Origin: Pannonibacter indicus
GTDB taxonomy: Bacteria; Pseudomonadota; Alphaproteobacteria; Rhizobiales; Stappiaceae
DNA length: 64,000 bases
Assembly (NCBI RefSeq): GCF_001418225.1
Contig: NZ_LIPT01000003.1
Coordinates: 488,141 to 552,140, forward strand
Direction: 5' to 3'
The first letter of the stretch is position 1. Every line of letters begins with the position of its first letter. The notes beneath the pieces are model-generated. The model had not been told where the DNA came from and did not search any database. It was given only the letters and a program-made list of their open reading frames with translations. The translations under genes and the position numbers were made by a program. Of the stretch, positions 16,851-26,423 are shown piece by piece.

Positions 16851-19800
16851 ATGTCCTCTTGGAAAACCCGCAAGCCTGAAAGCGGCAGCGTACGTCATGA
16901 TGCGGGATATGCCCGGCATAGCCATGACGGCTGGGATGGTCCGGGAAATGACGGCGAGGATGACGGCTTTGACGCGGGCTATGGCCTGCGCACAGAGCGT
17001 CCGCAGGAGCGTGTCGAGCGTCTGACGCGCACATCCACCGCTGCCGGCAACTTTGGCCGGGCCAGCCACGCCTCTGAAACCGCGCAAGAACTGGAAGAGG
17101 TGGCGAGCGAGCTCGACCGCCTGATGAACAGCCGCCAGCGCGCCCGCCGCAAGCCCGAGGAAAACCGCCGCCGTCCGGCCCAAGACGCCGTAGAGCATAG
17201 CGAGCGCTCCGCGCGTGCGCGCCGCGAGGCTGCTCCCGGCCGGATCGGCGCCGTTCTCGAGGCGCTGGAGCGTCTGGACCGCCATGTGGAAACCCTGTCC
17301 TCGCCCGTCCGGCCCCATGAAGCGGCGGACGATGAGGAAGACTTCGGCAGCAGCGTTTACGGATCTCATTTCGAGGATGAGGACTACGAGCACGAGGCGC
17401 CCGCCCTTGCTTCTGCACGTGCTCCGGCCCGCCGCCCCCAGCCCCAGCGTGCCCCGGCACCGAAGAAGGGCCGGGGCGTGCCCGGTTATGACTTCGACGA
17501 ACTGGCAGCCGGTGCGGAACTGGATGACGAAGATGATTTTGCCGCCCGCACCCCGCGCCGTGCCCCGGCACAGCCGCGCCGCCGCGGCAGCCCGCTGGAG
17601 CGGCTGATCGAGGAAGATTTCGAGGTGCAGGACACCCGCTCCCGCCCCGCTCCGCGCAGCGCGGCAGCTAAGCAGGCCGCCCGTGAGGGGGAAGAGCAGT
17701 CCCGTCATCTCTATCAGGATCTGGCCCGCCGCATCGACGCCCTGCGCCGTCCGCAGGAAGAGGCGCTGGATGTGGTGCGGCGGGAAATCGGCTCCCTGCG
17801 CGAAGCCATCGGCAACATGCCCGCAGCCCAGCGCGATGACAGCGACCGGCGCGAGATGCGGCGCCTTGCGGAAATGGTCGAGGGCCTGCGTGCCGGAGGT
17901 GTCAACGACCGCCTGGCGAAGGAACTGCGAAGCGAGATTTCCAGTCTGAAGACGCTGATCGGCCAGACCAACGTGGATGGCACGCTGAAGTCGTTGGAAA
18001 TGGGCTATGCCCATGTGGTGCAGCGGCTGGACGAGCTGACCCGTTCTGCCGTTGATCCGCGCGTCGTGCGCAATCTCAGTGCCCGTCTGGTCGAGATCGA
18101 GGACGGCCTTGCTTCGCTGCCGCGTGCCGAGCATCTGATGGTGCTGGAAGGCCGGGTGGGCGATATCTCCGACCGGGTGGAAAGCCTGCTGCGCTCCCAT
18201 GCCTGGCCCGACATTGAGCCGCTGCGGCAGGAACTGCGCGACATGCGCAAGCTGGTGGAGCAGGTTGATTTTACCGGTCTCATTGGTTCGGTGGACGACC
18301 GCATCCGCTTTGTCGCCAGCCGTCTGGACGAGCTGGAAATCCTGGCGCGCGAACAGCGCGGCCTCGATGACCGGCTGTCCGCGATGGAAGAGCGCATGCC
18401 GGATGCCGAAGCTCTTGACCGCCTCAACGGGCGGCTGGAAGAGATCTTCGGCATGCTGTCGCGCGAGAACGGACGCGCAGGGCGTGATGATGTCCGCTTC
18501 GGCCAGGTGGACCACCGTCTCGACGAAATCATGGACCGGCTCTCCGGCATCGAGCAGGGCGGCACGGCGCAGCCCGTCTATGACCGAGCTTTTGCCGGGC
18601 TGGAAAACCGTCTCGACAGCATCCACAGCCAGATTGCCCGCATTGAGGAACGTGCCAGCCAGCCGGTGAAGCTGCCGTCCTTTGGCGAAGGCAGTGTCTT
18701 TGAAGCGCAGATGCTCGCCCAGCTTGAGCGGCAGATTTCGGACTTGTCCGCCCGTCTTTCCGCGCCGCGTGACAGCGTAACGGCCGAGGACATGGCCGCG
18801 CTGCGCAGCGAGATCGCCGGGATCCGCCGTTCGGTCGAGCAGCCCGCGCCCTCTGTAGCTGCGCTTGAGGCACGCATCAGCGAACTGGCGGACGCCGTCT
18901 CCCGGGGCGGCGACAGTTTCGATGACCGGCGCCTTGACCAGATCACCGGCAAGATCAGCGCGCTGGCGGATCAGCTGCAGGCAACGGAAGGGCGTCTGTC
19001 CAGCGTTGCCGGCATTGAGAAGGCGCTGTCGCGCATCGAGAGCAATCTGCGCGACACCCGCGAGGAAGTGATTAAGGTGGCCGAAAAGGCCGCACGCCGC
19101 GCCGTGATCGAAAAGGCCCCGGCCATGGACGAATATGACGGCGCCATCGGTGCGCTGCGCGACGATCTGCGCCGTCTCATGGATGCTGCACAGGGCTCCG
19201 AGACGCGCACGCGCAACACCTTTGATGGCGTTCAGTCCATTCTGACGGGCATCACCGACCGGCTCGACTCACTGGAACGCAGCACGCTGGGCCGTGGCGG
19301 CGCCTCCCGTCCGGCCGGTGAGAGCAGCAGCGTCCGCCGTGCTCCGCTGCCCGGCTTGCCGCTGAGTGCCGCAGCCGCAGGCGAACAAGAGCGCCCGCGC
19401 GATCGCACCCGCGACCGCAAGGCCGATTTCATTGCAGCCGCCCGCCGCGCAGCCCATGCAGCATCCGCCGAAGTTCAGCAGCAGGCCAAGCTTGAGAAAG
19501 GCGAAGGCCAGGACGCTGCCAGCGATAGCCGCGCCAGCTGGTTCCGCCGCGCCCTGCGCCGGGATACGGCAAAGACTGCCGCGAAGGATGATGCCCGCAA
19601 GCCGGAGAAAGCGGTTGCGGAGGGGGGCAACCGCGCCAAGATCGAGCCTATGGTCGGCAAGCCGCAGAAGGCCCCCGCAGATGTGGGTCAGACTGCAGGT
19701 GATCTTGATCTGGCGGACTTTGCTGCGGATATCCGCAACGAAGCCGCAGCGGGCAGCGGCAGCAGCCTGTTCGGCACCGGCCGCAAGCGCGCGATCCTGC

Positions 19801-21149
19801 TGGCGGCGGCTGCGGTCGTTCTGGCAATCGGCACGCTGCAGGTCTTCCGCCTGTCGGCCGGAGGCGGCGATACGGCTTCTGCTCCGGGTGCTCAGGACGA
19901 AGGCAAGCAGCTGGCGGAAGCTTCCGATGGCACCGGCACGCAGCCCGTTCTGGAGCTGACCGAGCAGGACATTGCCGGGGCTCTGGACGCGGCCACGGCA
20001 CAGCCCGGTTCAACGGCCGGGCAGACGCAGATGGCCGAAGCGCCCGCCCGCAATGTGACCCCGCCATCCAGTGGGGCCATGCCGCTGGAACAGGTGCCTG
20101 CCGCCCAAGTGCCGCCAGCGGTCTCCGCACAGCCTTCTGCTCAGGCTCCGGAAATGGCACCTGACCTCGCCTTCGCTCCGCCTGCGATCAGCGGTAAGTT
20201 TGGCGATACACCTTTTGTCACCGGGCCGCAGCAGCCGTCCGCGAGCCTCGCCGCCGCCGATCCGCAGTCCGGTGCCGGCACCGGTGCCCTGCCGCCGGAA
20301 ACGGCGGGTCCGATGGCCCTGCGCAGCGCCGCTGCTGCCGGCAACGCCGCAGCGGAATTCCAGATCGGGGTTCATTACACCGAAGGCAAGGGTGTCACAC
20401 CGGATCTGGCGGAAGCCGCCCGCTGGTATGAGCGCGCAGCCGCCAAGGGGCTCGCTCCGGCGCAGTACCGCCTTGCCAGCCTTTATGAAAAGGGCCGTGG
20501 TGTGCCGCGCGACATCACCAAGGCACGCGACCTCTATCTGAAGGCTGCGGAGGCCGGTAACGCCAAGGCCATGCACAATCTCGCCGTCATCTATGCCGAG
20601 GGCGCCGAAGCCCAGCCGGACATGGCAGCGGCTGCCAAGTGGTTCAAGTCGGCAGCTGAACACGGTGTTGCCGACAGCCTCTACAATCTGGGCATCCTCT
20701 ATGCCCGGGGCATCGGCGTCGAGAAGGATCTGGTCGAAAGCTACAAGTGGTTCGCCATTGCCGCGCGCGGCGGCGACGCGGAAGCTGCCCGCAAGCGCGA
20801 TGATGTGGCCAACATGCTGGATGCCAAAGGTCTTGCTGCTGCCCGCCTTGCTGTGGACACCTTCAAGCTGAAAGATCTCAACCCTGCGGCCAATACAGTT
20901 CTCCTTGACCCCGCATGGGATGAAGCTGCGGCAATGCCCGTCAACGCATCGGCAGATGGTGAGGTGAACGAAATCCTGCAGGCGCAGGCGCTGCTGCAGA
21001 AGCTCGGATTCGACCCCGGCGTGGCTGATGGCTCAATGGGGCCGAAGACCCGTTCTGCGATTGAAGCTTTTCAGCGCAGCGCCAACCTTCCGGTAACCGG
21101 AAACGTGGATGCTGGTCTGATCAGGGCTCTGCTTGGGCGTTCAATCTGA
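16851..21149 (+). CDS. podJ: PodJ-like polar localization protein (coiled coil, Sel1 repeats, peptidoglycan-binding domain)
   Basis: A 1432-residue bitopic protein. Residues 1-300 are charged and low-complexity; about 300-830 are long coiled coil with many RL..LE and DR heptads. A single membrane helix AILLAAAAVVLAIGTLQVF lies near 980-1000. The periplasmic part carries Sel1-like TPR repeats (about 1163-1305, for example EFQIGVHYTEGKGVTPDLAE) and a peptidoglycan-binding domain (about 1371-1430, LLQKLGFDPGVADGSMGPKT). This order is that of PodJ, the old-pole organiser of Caulobacter and rhizobia. The downstream TauE and TIGR02186 genes, and the upstream fatty-acid genes, match the remembered neighbourhood of rhizobial podJ. 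ATG 16851 was chosen; the upstream extension looks non-coding. Confidence 0.82.
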   Translation: MSSWKTRKPESGSVRHDAGYARHSHDGWDGPGNDGEDDGFDAGYGLRTERPQERVERLTRTSTAAGNFGRASHASETAQELEEVASELDRLMNSRQRARRKPEENRRRPAQDAVEHSERSARARREAAPGRIGAVLEALERLDRHVETLSSPVRPHEAADDEEDFGSSVYGSHFEDEDYEHEAPALASARAPARRPQPQRAPAPKKGRGVPGYDFDELAAGAELDDEDDFAARTPRRAPAQPRRRGSPLERLIEEDFEVQDTRSRPAPRSAAAKQAAREGEEQSRHLYQDLARRIDALRRPQEEALDVVRREIGSLREAIGNMPAAQRDDSDRREMRRLAEMVEGLRAGGVNDRLAKELRSEISSLKTLIGQTNVDGTLKSLEMGYAHVVQRLDELTRSAVDPRVVRNLSARLVEIEDGLASLPRAEHLMVLEGRVGDISDRVESLLRSHAWPDIEPLRQELRDMRKLVEQVDFTGLIGSVDDRIRFVASRLDELEILAREQRGLDDRLSAMEERMPDAEALDRLNGRLEEIFGMLSRENGRAGRDDVRFGQVDHRLDEIMDRLSGIEQGGTAQPVYDRAFAGLENRLDSIHSQIARIEERASQPVKLPSFGEGSVFEAQMLAQLERQISDLSARLSAPRDSVTAEDMAALRSEIAGIRRSVEQPAPSVAALEARISELADAVSRGGDSFDDRRLDQITGKISALADQLQATEGRLSSVAGIEKALSRIESNLRDTREEVIKVAEKAARRAVIEKAPAMDEYDGAIGALRDDLRRLMDAAQGSETRTRNTFDGVQSILTGITDRLDSLERSTLGRGGASRPAGESSSVRRAPLPGLPLSAAAAGEQERPRDRTRDRKADFIAAARRAAHAASAEVQQQAKLEKGEGQDAASDSRASWFRRALRRDTAKTAAKDDARKPEKAVAEGGNRAKIEPMVGKPQKAPADVGQTAGDLDLADFAADIRNEAAAGSGSSLFGTGRKRAILLAAAAVVLAIGTLQVFRLSAGGGDTASAPGAQDEGKQLAEASDGTGTQPVLELTEQDIAGALDAATAQPGSTAGQTQMAEAPARNVTPPSSGAMPLEQVPAAQVPPAVSAQPSAQAPEMAPDLAFAPPAISGKFGDTPFVTGPQQPSASLAAADPQSGAGTGALPPETAGPMALRSAAAAGNAAAEFQIGVHYTEGKGVTPDLAEAARWYERAAAKGLAPAQYRLASLYEKGRGVPRDITKARDLYLKAAEAGNAKAMHNLAVIYAEGAEAQPDMAAAAKWFKSAAEHGVADSLYNLGILYARGIGVEKDLVESYKWFAIAARGGDAEAARKRDDVANMLDAKGLAAARLAVDTFKLKDLNPAANTVLLDPAWDEAAAMPVNASADGEVNEILQAQALLQKLGFDPGVADGSMGPKTRSAIEAFQRSANLPVTGNVDAGLIRALLGRSI

Positions 21150-21183
21150 ATGTGAGCAGATTGCTGAAATTCCAAGGTTGACA

Positions 21184-21205
21184 GGGCTGCAAAAGCAGCC
21201 CTTTT
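21184..21205 (+). terminator. terminator after podJ-like gene
   Basis: GGGCTGC, loop AAAA, GCAGCCC, then TTTT. It lies 35 bases after the stop. Confidence 0.8.
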
Positions 21206-21268
21206 AACACGTGTCTTTCCGTTCAGGCGCCGCGCCCCGCGCGGCTGCCGCAAGCCGGTATTAAGCCC

Positions 21269-22198
21269 GTGCAACTGTATCTGCCCATCGCCGAGATTTC
21301 GGTGAACATGTTCATGATCTTCGGCATGGGTGGCGCCGTGGGCTTTCTGTCCGGGCTCTTCGGCATTGGCGGCGGCTTTCTGCTGACGCCGCTTCTCATC
21401 TTCTCCGGCATCCCTCCCGCCGTCGCCGTGGCCACCGTCACCACGCAAACCGTGGCCTCGTCGGCCTCCGGCGTGCTGACTTACTGGCGGCGCGGGGCCA
21501 TCGACATGAAGATGGCCGGCATTCTGCTTACGGCGGGTATTGCCGGTTCGGCTACCGGCGCCTGGCTCTTCGGCAAGCTGCAGGCCATCGGCCAGCTCGA
21601 TGTGGTCATTGCCCTGTCCTACGTGACCTTCCTCAGCACCGTCGGCGGCCTGATGCTGGTGGAATCCCTGCGGGCGATCCGCCAGCGCCGGGCAGGCACG
21701 GCCCGCGCGGCCCGCAAGCCCGGCCAGCACAACTGGATCCATGGCCTGCCGCTGAAGGTGCGCTTCCGCAAGTCGAAGCTTTATCTCAGCGTCATCCCGA
21801 TCATCGTGCTTGGTGCCGGCATCGGCTTCATCGGCACGGTTCTGGGCATCGGCGGCGGCTTCCTCATGGTTCCGGCCATGATCTATCTGCTGCGCATGCC
21901 GACCAGCATCGTCATCGGCACCTCGCTGATGCAGATCCTGTTCACCATGGCTTTTGCCACGCTGTTCCTGTCCATCAGCACCCAGACGATCGACATCGTG
22001 CTGGCCTTGACGCTGATGATCGGCGGCGTCATCGGCGCGCAGTTCGGTGCCCGCATGGGCCAGAAGCTGCGCGGTGACCAGTTGCGCCTTCTCCTTGCCC
22101 TGCTGGTGCTGGCGGTTGGCGTGCGGTTCGCCGTGGATCTTGTCGTCATGCCGGACGAGTTCTACTCAGTCGCCGTGCGCAAGGGGGAGGGCCTGTAA
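21269..22198 (+). CDS. sulfite exporter TauE/SafE family membrane protein
   Basis: A 309-residue polytopic protein of the TauE/SafE/YfcA family, thought to export sulfite or other sulfonate-derived anions. It has the family's internal duplication: GFLSGLFGIGGGFLLTPLL in the first half and GFIGTVLGIGGGFLMVP in the second, with about eight membrane segments. The start is GTG 21269; an ATG at 21308 would still keep the first helix. It overlaps the next gene by one base (TAATG), so the two are translationally coupled. Confidence 0.88.
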   Translation: MQLYLPIAEISVNMFMIFGMGGAVGFLSGLFGIGGGFLLTPLLIFSGIPPAVAVATVTTQTVASSASGVLTYWRRGAIDMKMAGILLTAGIAGSATGAWLFGKLQAIGQLDVVIALSYVTFLSTVGGLMLVESLRAIRQRRAGTARAARKPGQHNWIHGLPLKVRFRKSKLYLSVIPIIVLGAGIGFIGTVLGIGGGFLMVPAMIYLLRMPTSIVIGTSLMQILFTMAFATLFLSISTQTIDIVLALTLMIGGVIGAQFGARMGQKLRGDQLRLLLALLVLAVGVRFAVDLVVMPDEFYSVAVRKGEGL

Positions 22199-22983
22199 TG
22201 CATTTGCTCTTCCGTCATCTTGTGGCTGTGTTTCTGCTGGCAGGGACCTTGCTGCCGTCTGCAGCGCGCGCCGAAGGTCTGGTGACGGCCCTGTCTGCGG
22301 ATACGGTCAGCATCGCCTCGAATTTCACCGGTGCGAAGATAGTTGTCTTTGGCCAGGTGGAATTGCCGCCCGGCGTCTCTGCGCCTGATGCAGGTTATGA
22401 CCTCGCAGTGGTGCTGAAAGGTCCACCCGAAAACGTCACGACACGCCGCAAGGGCCGGTTCCTGGGTGTGCTGTGGGTCAACCGGGAAGCTGAGACGTTT
22501 TACGGCGTGCCCTCGTTCTACGTCATGTCCTCGACCGATCCGGCGAGCGAACTGGGCCCGCGGCAGATGCTGGAGGAGAACAGTATCGGTGCGAGCTACG
22601 TCAATCTGCCCATGAGGGCCGATTCCGAGATGCCGCTTGCCGAGAGAGCCCATTTCCGCCAGGCCTTCCTGCGGCTGCGCAAGGAGCATGGCACCTACGT
22701 GGACCAGCCGGGCAAGGTGGAGTTTCTGACCCCGACCATGTTCCGCACGACCATTTCACTGCCTGCGACGACACCGGTCGGTGTCTATACGGTGGACACG
22801 TTTCTTCTAAAGGGCGGAGAAATGCTGGCGCAGGATCAGAAGGGACTGACGGTGGCCAAGACCGGCTTCGAGCAGATGACCTTCGACATGGCGCATGAGC
22901 AGCCTGCGCTTTACGGGCTTGCAGCGATTGTGCTGGCGGTCTTTACCGGCTGGCTTGCCGGTGTCGTCTTCCGCAGGGATTGA
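22198..22983 (+). CDS. TIGR02186-type transmembrane protein
   Basis: A 261-residue envelope protein. It has an N-terminal signal peptide (HLVAVFLLAGTLLPSAARA) with cleavage near residue 25, a periplasmic domain, and a C-terminal helix (ALYGLAAIVLAVFTGWLAGV) followed by a short basic tail. It fits the conserved alphaproteobacterial family TIGR02186, which is regularly coupled to a TauE/SafE gene and has no established biochemical function. The overlap with the exporter suggests they form one membrane complex; this is inference. Confidence 0.85.
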   Translation: MHLLFRHLVAVFLLAGTLLPSAARAEGLVTALSADTVSIASNFTGAKIVVFGQVELPPGVSAPDAGYDLAVVLKGPPENVTTRRKGRFLGVLWVNREAETFYGVPSFYVMSSTDPASELGPRQMLEENSIGASYVNLPMRADSEMPLAERAHFRQAFLRLRKEHGTYVDQPGKVEFLTPTMFRTTISLPATTPVGVYTVDTFLLKGGEMLAQDQKGLTVAKTGFEQMTFDMAHEQPALYGLAAIVLAVFTGWLAGVVFRRD

Positions 22984-23002
22984 GCGTAAGCCGCTGGCGG
23001 GA

Positions 23003-23734
23003 TCAGTCTGCGATCAGCTTGGCGGCTGTGAAGGGGTAGAGCCTGTCCGCTCCCAGAAGGAAAGCCGAGAAACGGCGGGGCGGGAAAACGGCCGCAAAGG
23101 CCGGATCCATCACATTCAGGCCGCCCGTCAGCGCGCCGAAGGCCGGCAGAACCAGCCGTGTGCCATCGGTTGCAAAGCAGGGGCGGCGGATGGAGCGGCC
23201 ATAGCGGCGCACCTTGGCCGCCGGATGCAGATGGCCGCAGACTTCACCCTTTGCGGCGCCGTTGCCTTCTGAGGGCTCATGCCGGAAGGTGAGGCCGCCC
23301 AGCGTCAGTTCATCGACGCATTCCCCGCAGAGCCGGACGGGCGCTACAGGATCATGATTGCCGGTGACCCATATCCATTCGCGGTTGAGTTGCAGCGTGG
23401 CAAGGAAGGCGCGGTAAGGTGCGGGCAGCCGGTCCGAGCCTTCCGCATCATGGAAACTGTCCCCCAGGGCAATGATGCGGGACGGGTCGAAAGCCTCGAT
23501 GACCAGTGCCAGGCGTTCCAGCGTGGCCGCCGTATCATAGGGCGGCAGCAGAACGCCGCGGCGGGCGAGGGAGGAGGCTTTTTCCAGATGCAGGTCGGCG
23601 ACGATGAGGGTGGCTTCTTCGGCCCACCAGGCGACGCCGCTGTCATGCAGACCGAGCTGGGTTCCGGCAACGGCAATATCGTGACACACGGGCGTGGTGC
23701 GCCGCATTGGTCCCGGCTGTCTGAGCGCCGTCAT
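23003..23734 (-). CDS. pdeM: ligase-associated DNA damage response phosphoesterase PdeM
   Basis: A 243-residue calcineurin-like metallophosphoesterase. Metal-binding motifs are in order: IVADLHLEK (D-x-H), LGDSFHD (GD), VTGNHDP (GNHD) and CGHLHP (GHxH). This protein (MPE/PdeM) belongs to the four-gene DNA repair set with an Lhr-type helicase, an exonuclease and an ATP-dependent ligase. It acts as a DNA endonuclease/phosphodiesterase. The ATG overlaps the helicase stop in ATGA, so both are co-translated. Its C-terminus, PPRRFSAFLLGADRLYPF, is typical. Confidence 0.92.
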   Translation of the reverse strand: MTALRQPGPMRRTTPVCHDIAVAGTQLGLHDSGVAWWAEEATLIVADLHLEKASSLARRGVLLPPYDTAATLERLALVIEAFDPSRIIALGDSFHDAEGSDRLPAPYRAFLATLQLNREWIWVTGNHDPVAPVRLCGECVDELTLGGLTFRHEPSEGNGAAKGEVCGHLHPAAKVRRYGRSIRRPCFATDGTRLVLPAFGALTGGLNVMDPAFAAVFPPRRFSAFLLGADRLYPFTAAKLIAD

Positions 23735-26256
23735 GCCATGGCCTCCCCGATCAAATCATCCGCTGCTTCTGCAAGGATGCTTTCCTGAGCCTCGCCATAA
23801 ATGGGTTCTCTTCCGATTTCCAGCAGAACAGGAACCGCAAGGGGCGAAACTCTTGCGAGATGAGTATGCGTGATTCGACCCTTGATCCTTAAAAGAAGTT
23901 CACCAAGCCGGGAGATATCCAGAAGTCCTTCTGCTGCATCGTTCCATGTTGCACGCAGAAGGATGTGGTCCGGCTCGTGCTGGCGCAGCACATCATAGAT
24001 GAGATCGGATGAAACCGTGACCTGACGGCCGGATTTCTCCTGCCCCGGATGGCGCCGCTCGATCAGGCCGGAAATGACGGCGCAGTAGCGGAAGGTGCGC
24101 TTCAAAAGGCTGGACTCCGCCAGCCAGGCATCCAGGTCATCGCCCAGAAGATCCTCCTCGAACAGGGCATCGAGAGACAGGCGGCCGGTACGGATGAGAA
24201 GATCCGGATCTCCCAGCCCCCAGATCGCCAGCGCATAGTCATTGGCGACAAAGCCCAGCGGCTTGGCGCCCAGCCGCTCCAGCCGCCGGGTCAGCAGCAT
24301 GCCGAGTGTCTGGTGGGCAAGGCGCCCCTCGAAGGGATAGCAGACGAGGTAATGCTTGCCCGCACGCGGGAAGGTCTCCACCAGCAGGCCGCTGCGGCTG
24401 GGCAGCAGGGACTTGGCCCGCTGCAGTTCCAGCCAGTCGCGCACTTGATCCGGCAAGGCCGGCCAGTGGTCCGGCTCGGACAAAAGCCGCCGCACGCCAT
24501 CGGCCAGATAGGTGGAGAGCGGAAACTTGCCGCCCTGATAGGAAGGCACCATCGGCTTTTCGGCCTTGGCCCGCGAGACATAGGCCTCGTTCTCGATGAT
24601 GCTCTCGAACCGCAGGATCTCGCCGGCAAAGAGGAATGTGTCGCCGGGGGCAAGCTGCTCCAGAAACCATTCCTCGATCTCGCCCAGCACCCGGCCGCCG
24701 CGCCCCAGCGGCGTGCGGCGGCCCTGCTCCTTGCCGCGCACCAGCCGCACCTTCAGCATGGGGGCTTCGACAATGGTGCCCACATTCAGCCGGTACTGCT
24801 GGGCAATGCGAGGGTGGGTGATGCGCCACAGCCCGTCCGGCCCCTGTTTCAGCTTGGCGTAACGGTCATAGCTTTTCAGCGCATAGCCCCCGGTGGCCAC
24901 GAAATCGAGCACGCGGGTAAAGGTTTCCCGGTCGAGATGGCGGTAGGTCTGCGTCTCGCGGATTTCCGCATAAAGTTCATCCGCATCAAAAGGTGCGGCG
25001 CAGCCCATGCCGAGAATATGCTGGGCCAGAACATCCAGCGCGCCGCGCCGCAGCGGCGGGGTGTCCTGTCCGCCGCTGGTGGAGGCTTCGAGCGCGGCCC
25101 GGCATTCCAGCACCTCGAAACGGTTGGCGGGGACGAGAACGGCACGCGAGGGCTCGTCCATGCGGTGATTGGCGCGGCCGATGCGCTGGGCAAGGCGGCT
25201 CGCCCCCTTTGGCGCGCCCACGTTTATGACGAGATCGATATCGCCCCAGTCGATGCCCATGTCGAGCGACGAGGTGGCAACCACGGCGCGGAGCTGACCC
25301 GAGGCCATCGCCGCTTCCACCTTGCGCCGCTGCCCCACATCCAGCGAGCCATGGTGCAGGGCGATGGGCAGGGTGTCCTCATTGATCTTCCACAGATCCT
25401 GAAACAGGCTTTCGGCCTGCGAGCGGGTGTTGACGAATACGAGCGTCACCCGGTGCGCCTTGATGAGGCGGTAGACATCCGGCAGAGCGTATCGGGCCGA
25501 ATGCCCGGACCATGGCACGCGCTCTGATGTATCGAGAATGGTGATATCCGGGGCTGCTCCGCCGGTGACAGTCACCAGCTCGCTCAGACAGCGGCCTTCC
25601 GGCTCCGTCTGCGCCACCAGATAGGCGCGCAGGTCATCCGGCTCTGCCACCGTTGCCGACAGGCCGGCGAGCCGCACGTCCGGGGCAATACGGCGCAGGC
25701 GGGCAAGCCCAAGCGCCAGCAGATCGCCGCGCTTGGAGGTGACCAGCGCATGAAGCTCATCCAGAACGATGGTCTTCAGGCTTTTGAACATGCCGGAAGC
25801 TGCGGGATCGGACAGCAGCAGGGCGATCTGTTCCGGCGTTGTCAGCAGGATATCGGGCGGTGCCTGCTTCTGCCGCTGGCGCTTGTGGGTGGGGGTATCG
25901 CCGGTGCGCGTCTCGATCCGCACCGGCAGGTCCATCTCCGCCACCGGCGTTTCCAGATTGCGGGCAATATCGACGGCGAGCGCCTTGAGCGGGGAAATGT
26001 AGAGCGTATGCACGCCCTGCCGCATTGCCTGAACCGTGCCCGGCTTCGGCCGTCCCCGTTCCGTCAGCTCGACGAGGCTCGGCAGGAAGCCCGCCAGCGT
26101 CTTGCCTGCGCCGGTCGGGGCAATCAGCAGCGCGGACTGCCCGCGCCCCAGCACATCCAGCAAGGCCAGCTGATGCGTGCGCGGGCTCCAGCCGCGCGCG
26201 GCAAACCAGGCACGGAACCGTTCGGGCAGAAGCTGATCCTGAGGGGAGGCGGTCAT
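23731..26256 (-). CDS. ligase-associated DNA damage response DEXH-box helicase (Lhr-core type)
   Basis: An 841-residue superfamily 2 helicase. The Walker A motif is LLIAPTGAGKTLAG and motif II is the DEXH variant VLDELHAL. Motif III is LSATV, and motif VI has QRIGRANH. The winged-helix and Lhr-core DUF4910-like C-terminal region give the normal length of the ligase-associated Lhr group, much shorter than mycobacterial Lhr. It is a 3'-5' DNA translocase acting with PdeM. ATG 26256 (MTASPQDQLL) was chosen because the more upstream open frame is antisense to the exonuclease promoter region. It is divergent from the exonuclease gene. Confidence 0.92.
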   Translation of the reverse strand: MTASPQDQLLPERFRAWFAARGWSPRTHQLALLDVLGRGQSALLIAPTGAGKTLAGFLPSLVELTERGRPKPGTVQAMRQGVHTLYISPLKALAVDIARNLETPVAEMDLPVRIETRTGDTPTHKRQRQKQAPPDILLTTPEQIALLLSDPAASGMFKSLKTIVLDELHALVTSKRGDLLALGLARLRRIAPDVRLAGLSATVAEPDDLRAYLVAQTEPEGRCLSELVTVTGGAAPDITILDTSERVPWSGHSARYALPDVYRLIKAHRVTLVFVNTRSQAESLFQDLWKINEDTLPIALHHGSLDVGQRRKVEAAMASGQLRAVVATSSLDMGIDWGDIDLVINVGAPKGASRLAQRIGRANHRMDEPSRAVLVPANRFEVLECRAALEASTSGGQDTPPLRRGALDVLAQHILGMGCAAPFDADELYAEIRETQTYRHLDRETFTRVLDFVATGGYALKSYDRYAKLKQGPDGLWRITHPRIAQQYRLNVGTIVEAPMLKVRLVRGKEQGRRTPLGRGGRVLGEIEEWFLEQLAPGDTFLFAGEILRFESIIENEAYVSRAKAEKPMVPSYQGGKFPLSTYLADGVRRLLSEPDHWPALPDQVRDWLELQRAKSLLPSRSGLLVETFPRAGKHYLVCYPFEGRLAHQTLGMLLTRRLERLGAKPLGFVANDYALAIWGLGDPDLLIRTGRLSLDALFEEDLLGDDLDAWLAESSLLKRTFRYCAVISGLIERRHPGQEKSGRQVTVSSDLIYDVLRQHEPDHILLRATWNDAAEGLLDISRLGELLLRIKGRITHTHLARVSPLAVPVLLEIGREPIYGEAQESILAEAADDLIGEAMA

Positions 26257-26423
26257 GTGCAAGGGTTGCGCCGGAGCCTGAGGCTGTGAGAGAGGAAAGG
26301 CCTGGGGCCATGGCTTCTGATTATAGGTCAGCTGGTTGCCGCTCCAAGCTCTTTCGGGACAGGAAAAATCCGCATGTTCACCGCCTTTGGCAAAGTGCCG
26401 AGAAGGCCCTATGCTTCTGCCCC

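Noticed and set aside
24049..25527. 492-codon plus-strand frame opposite the Lhr-type helicase
   Set aside because: Antisense to a gene with intact helicase motifs; no motif of its own.
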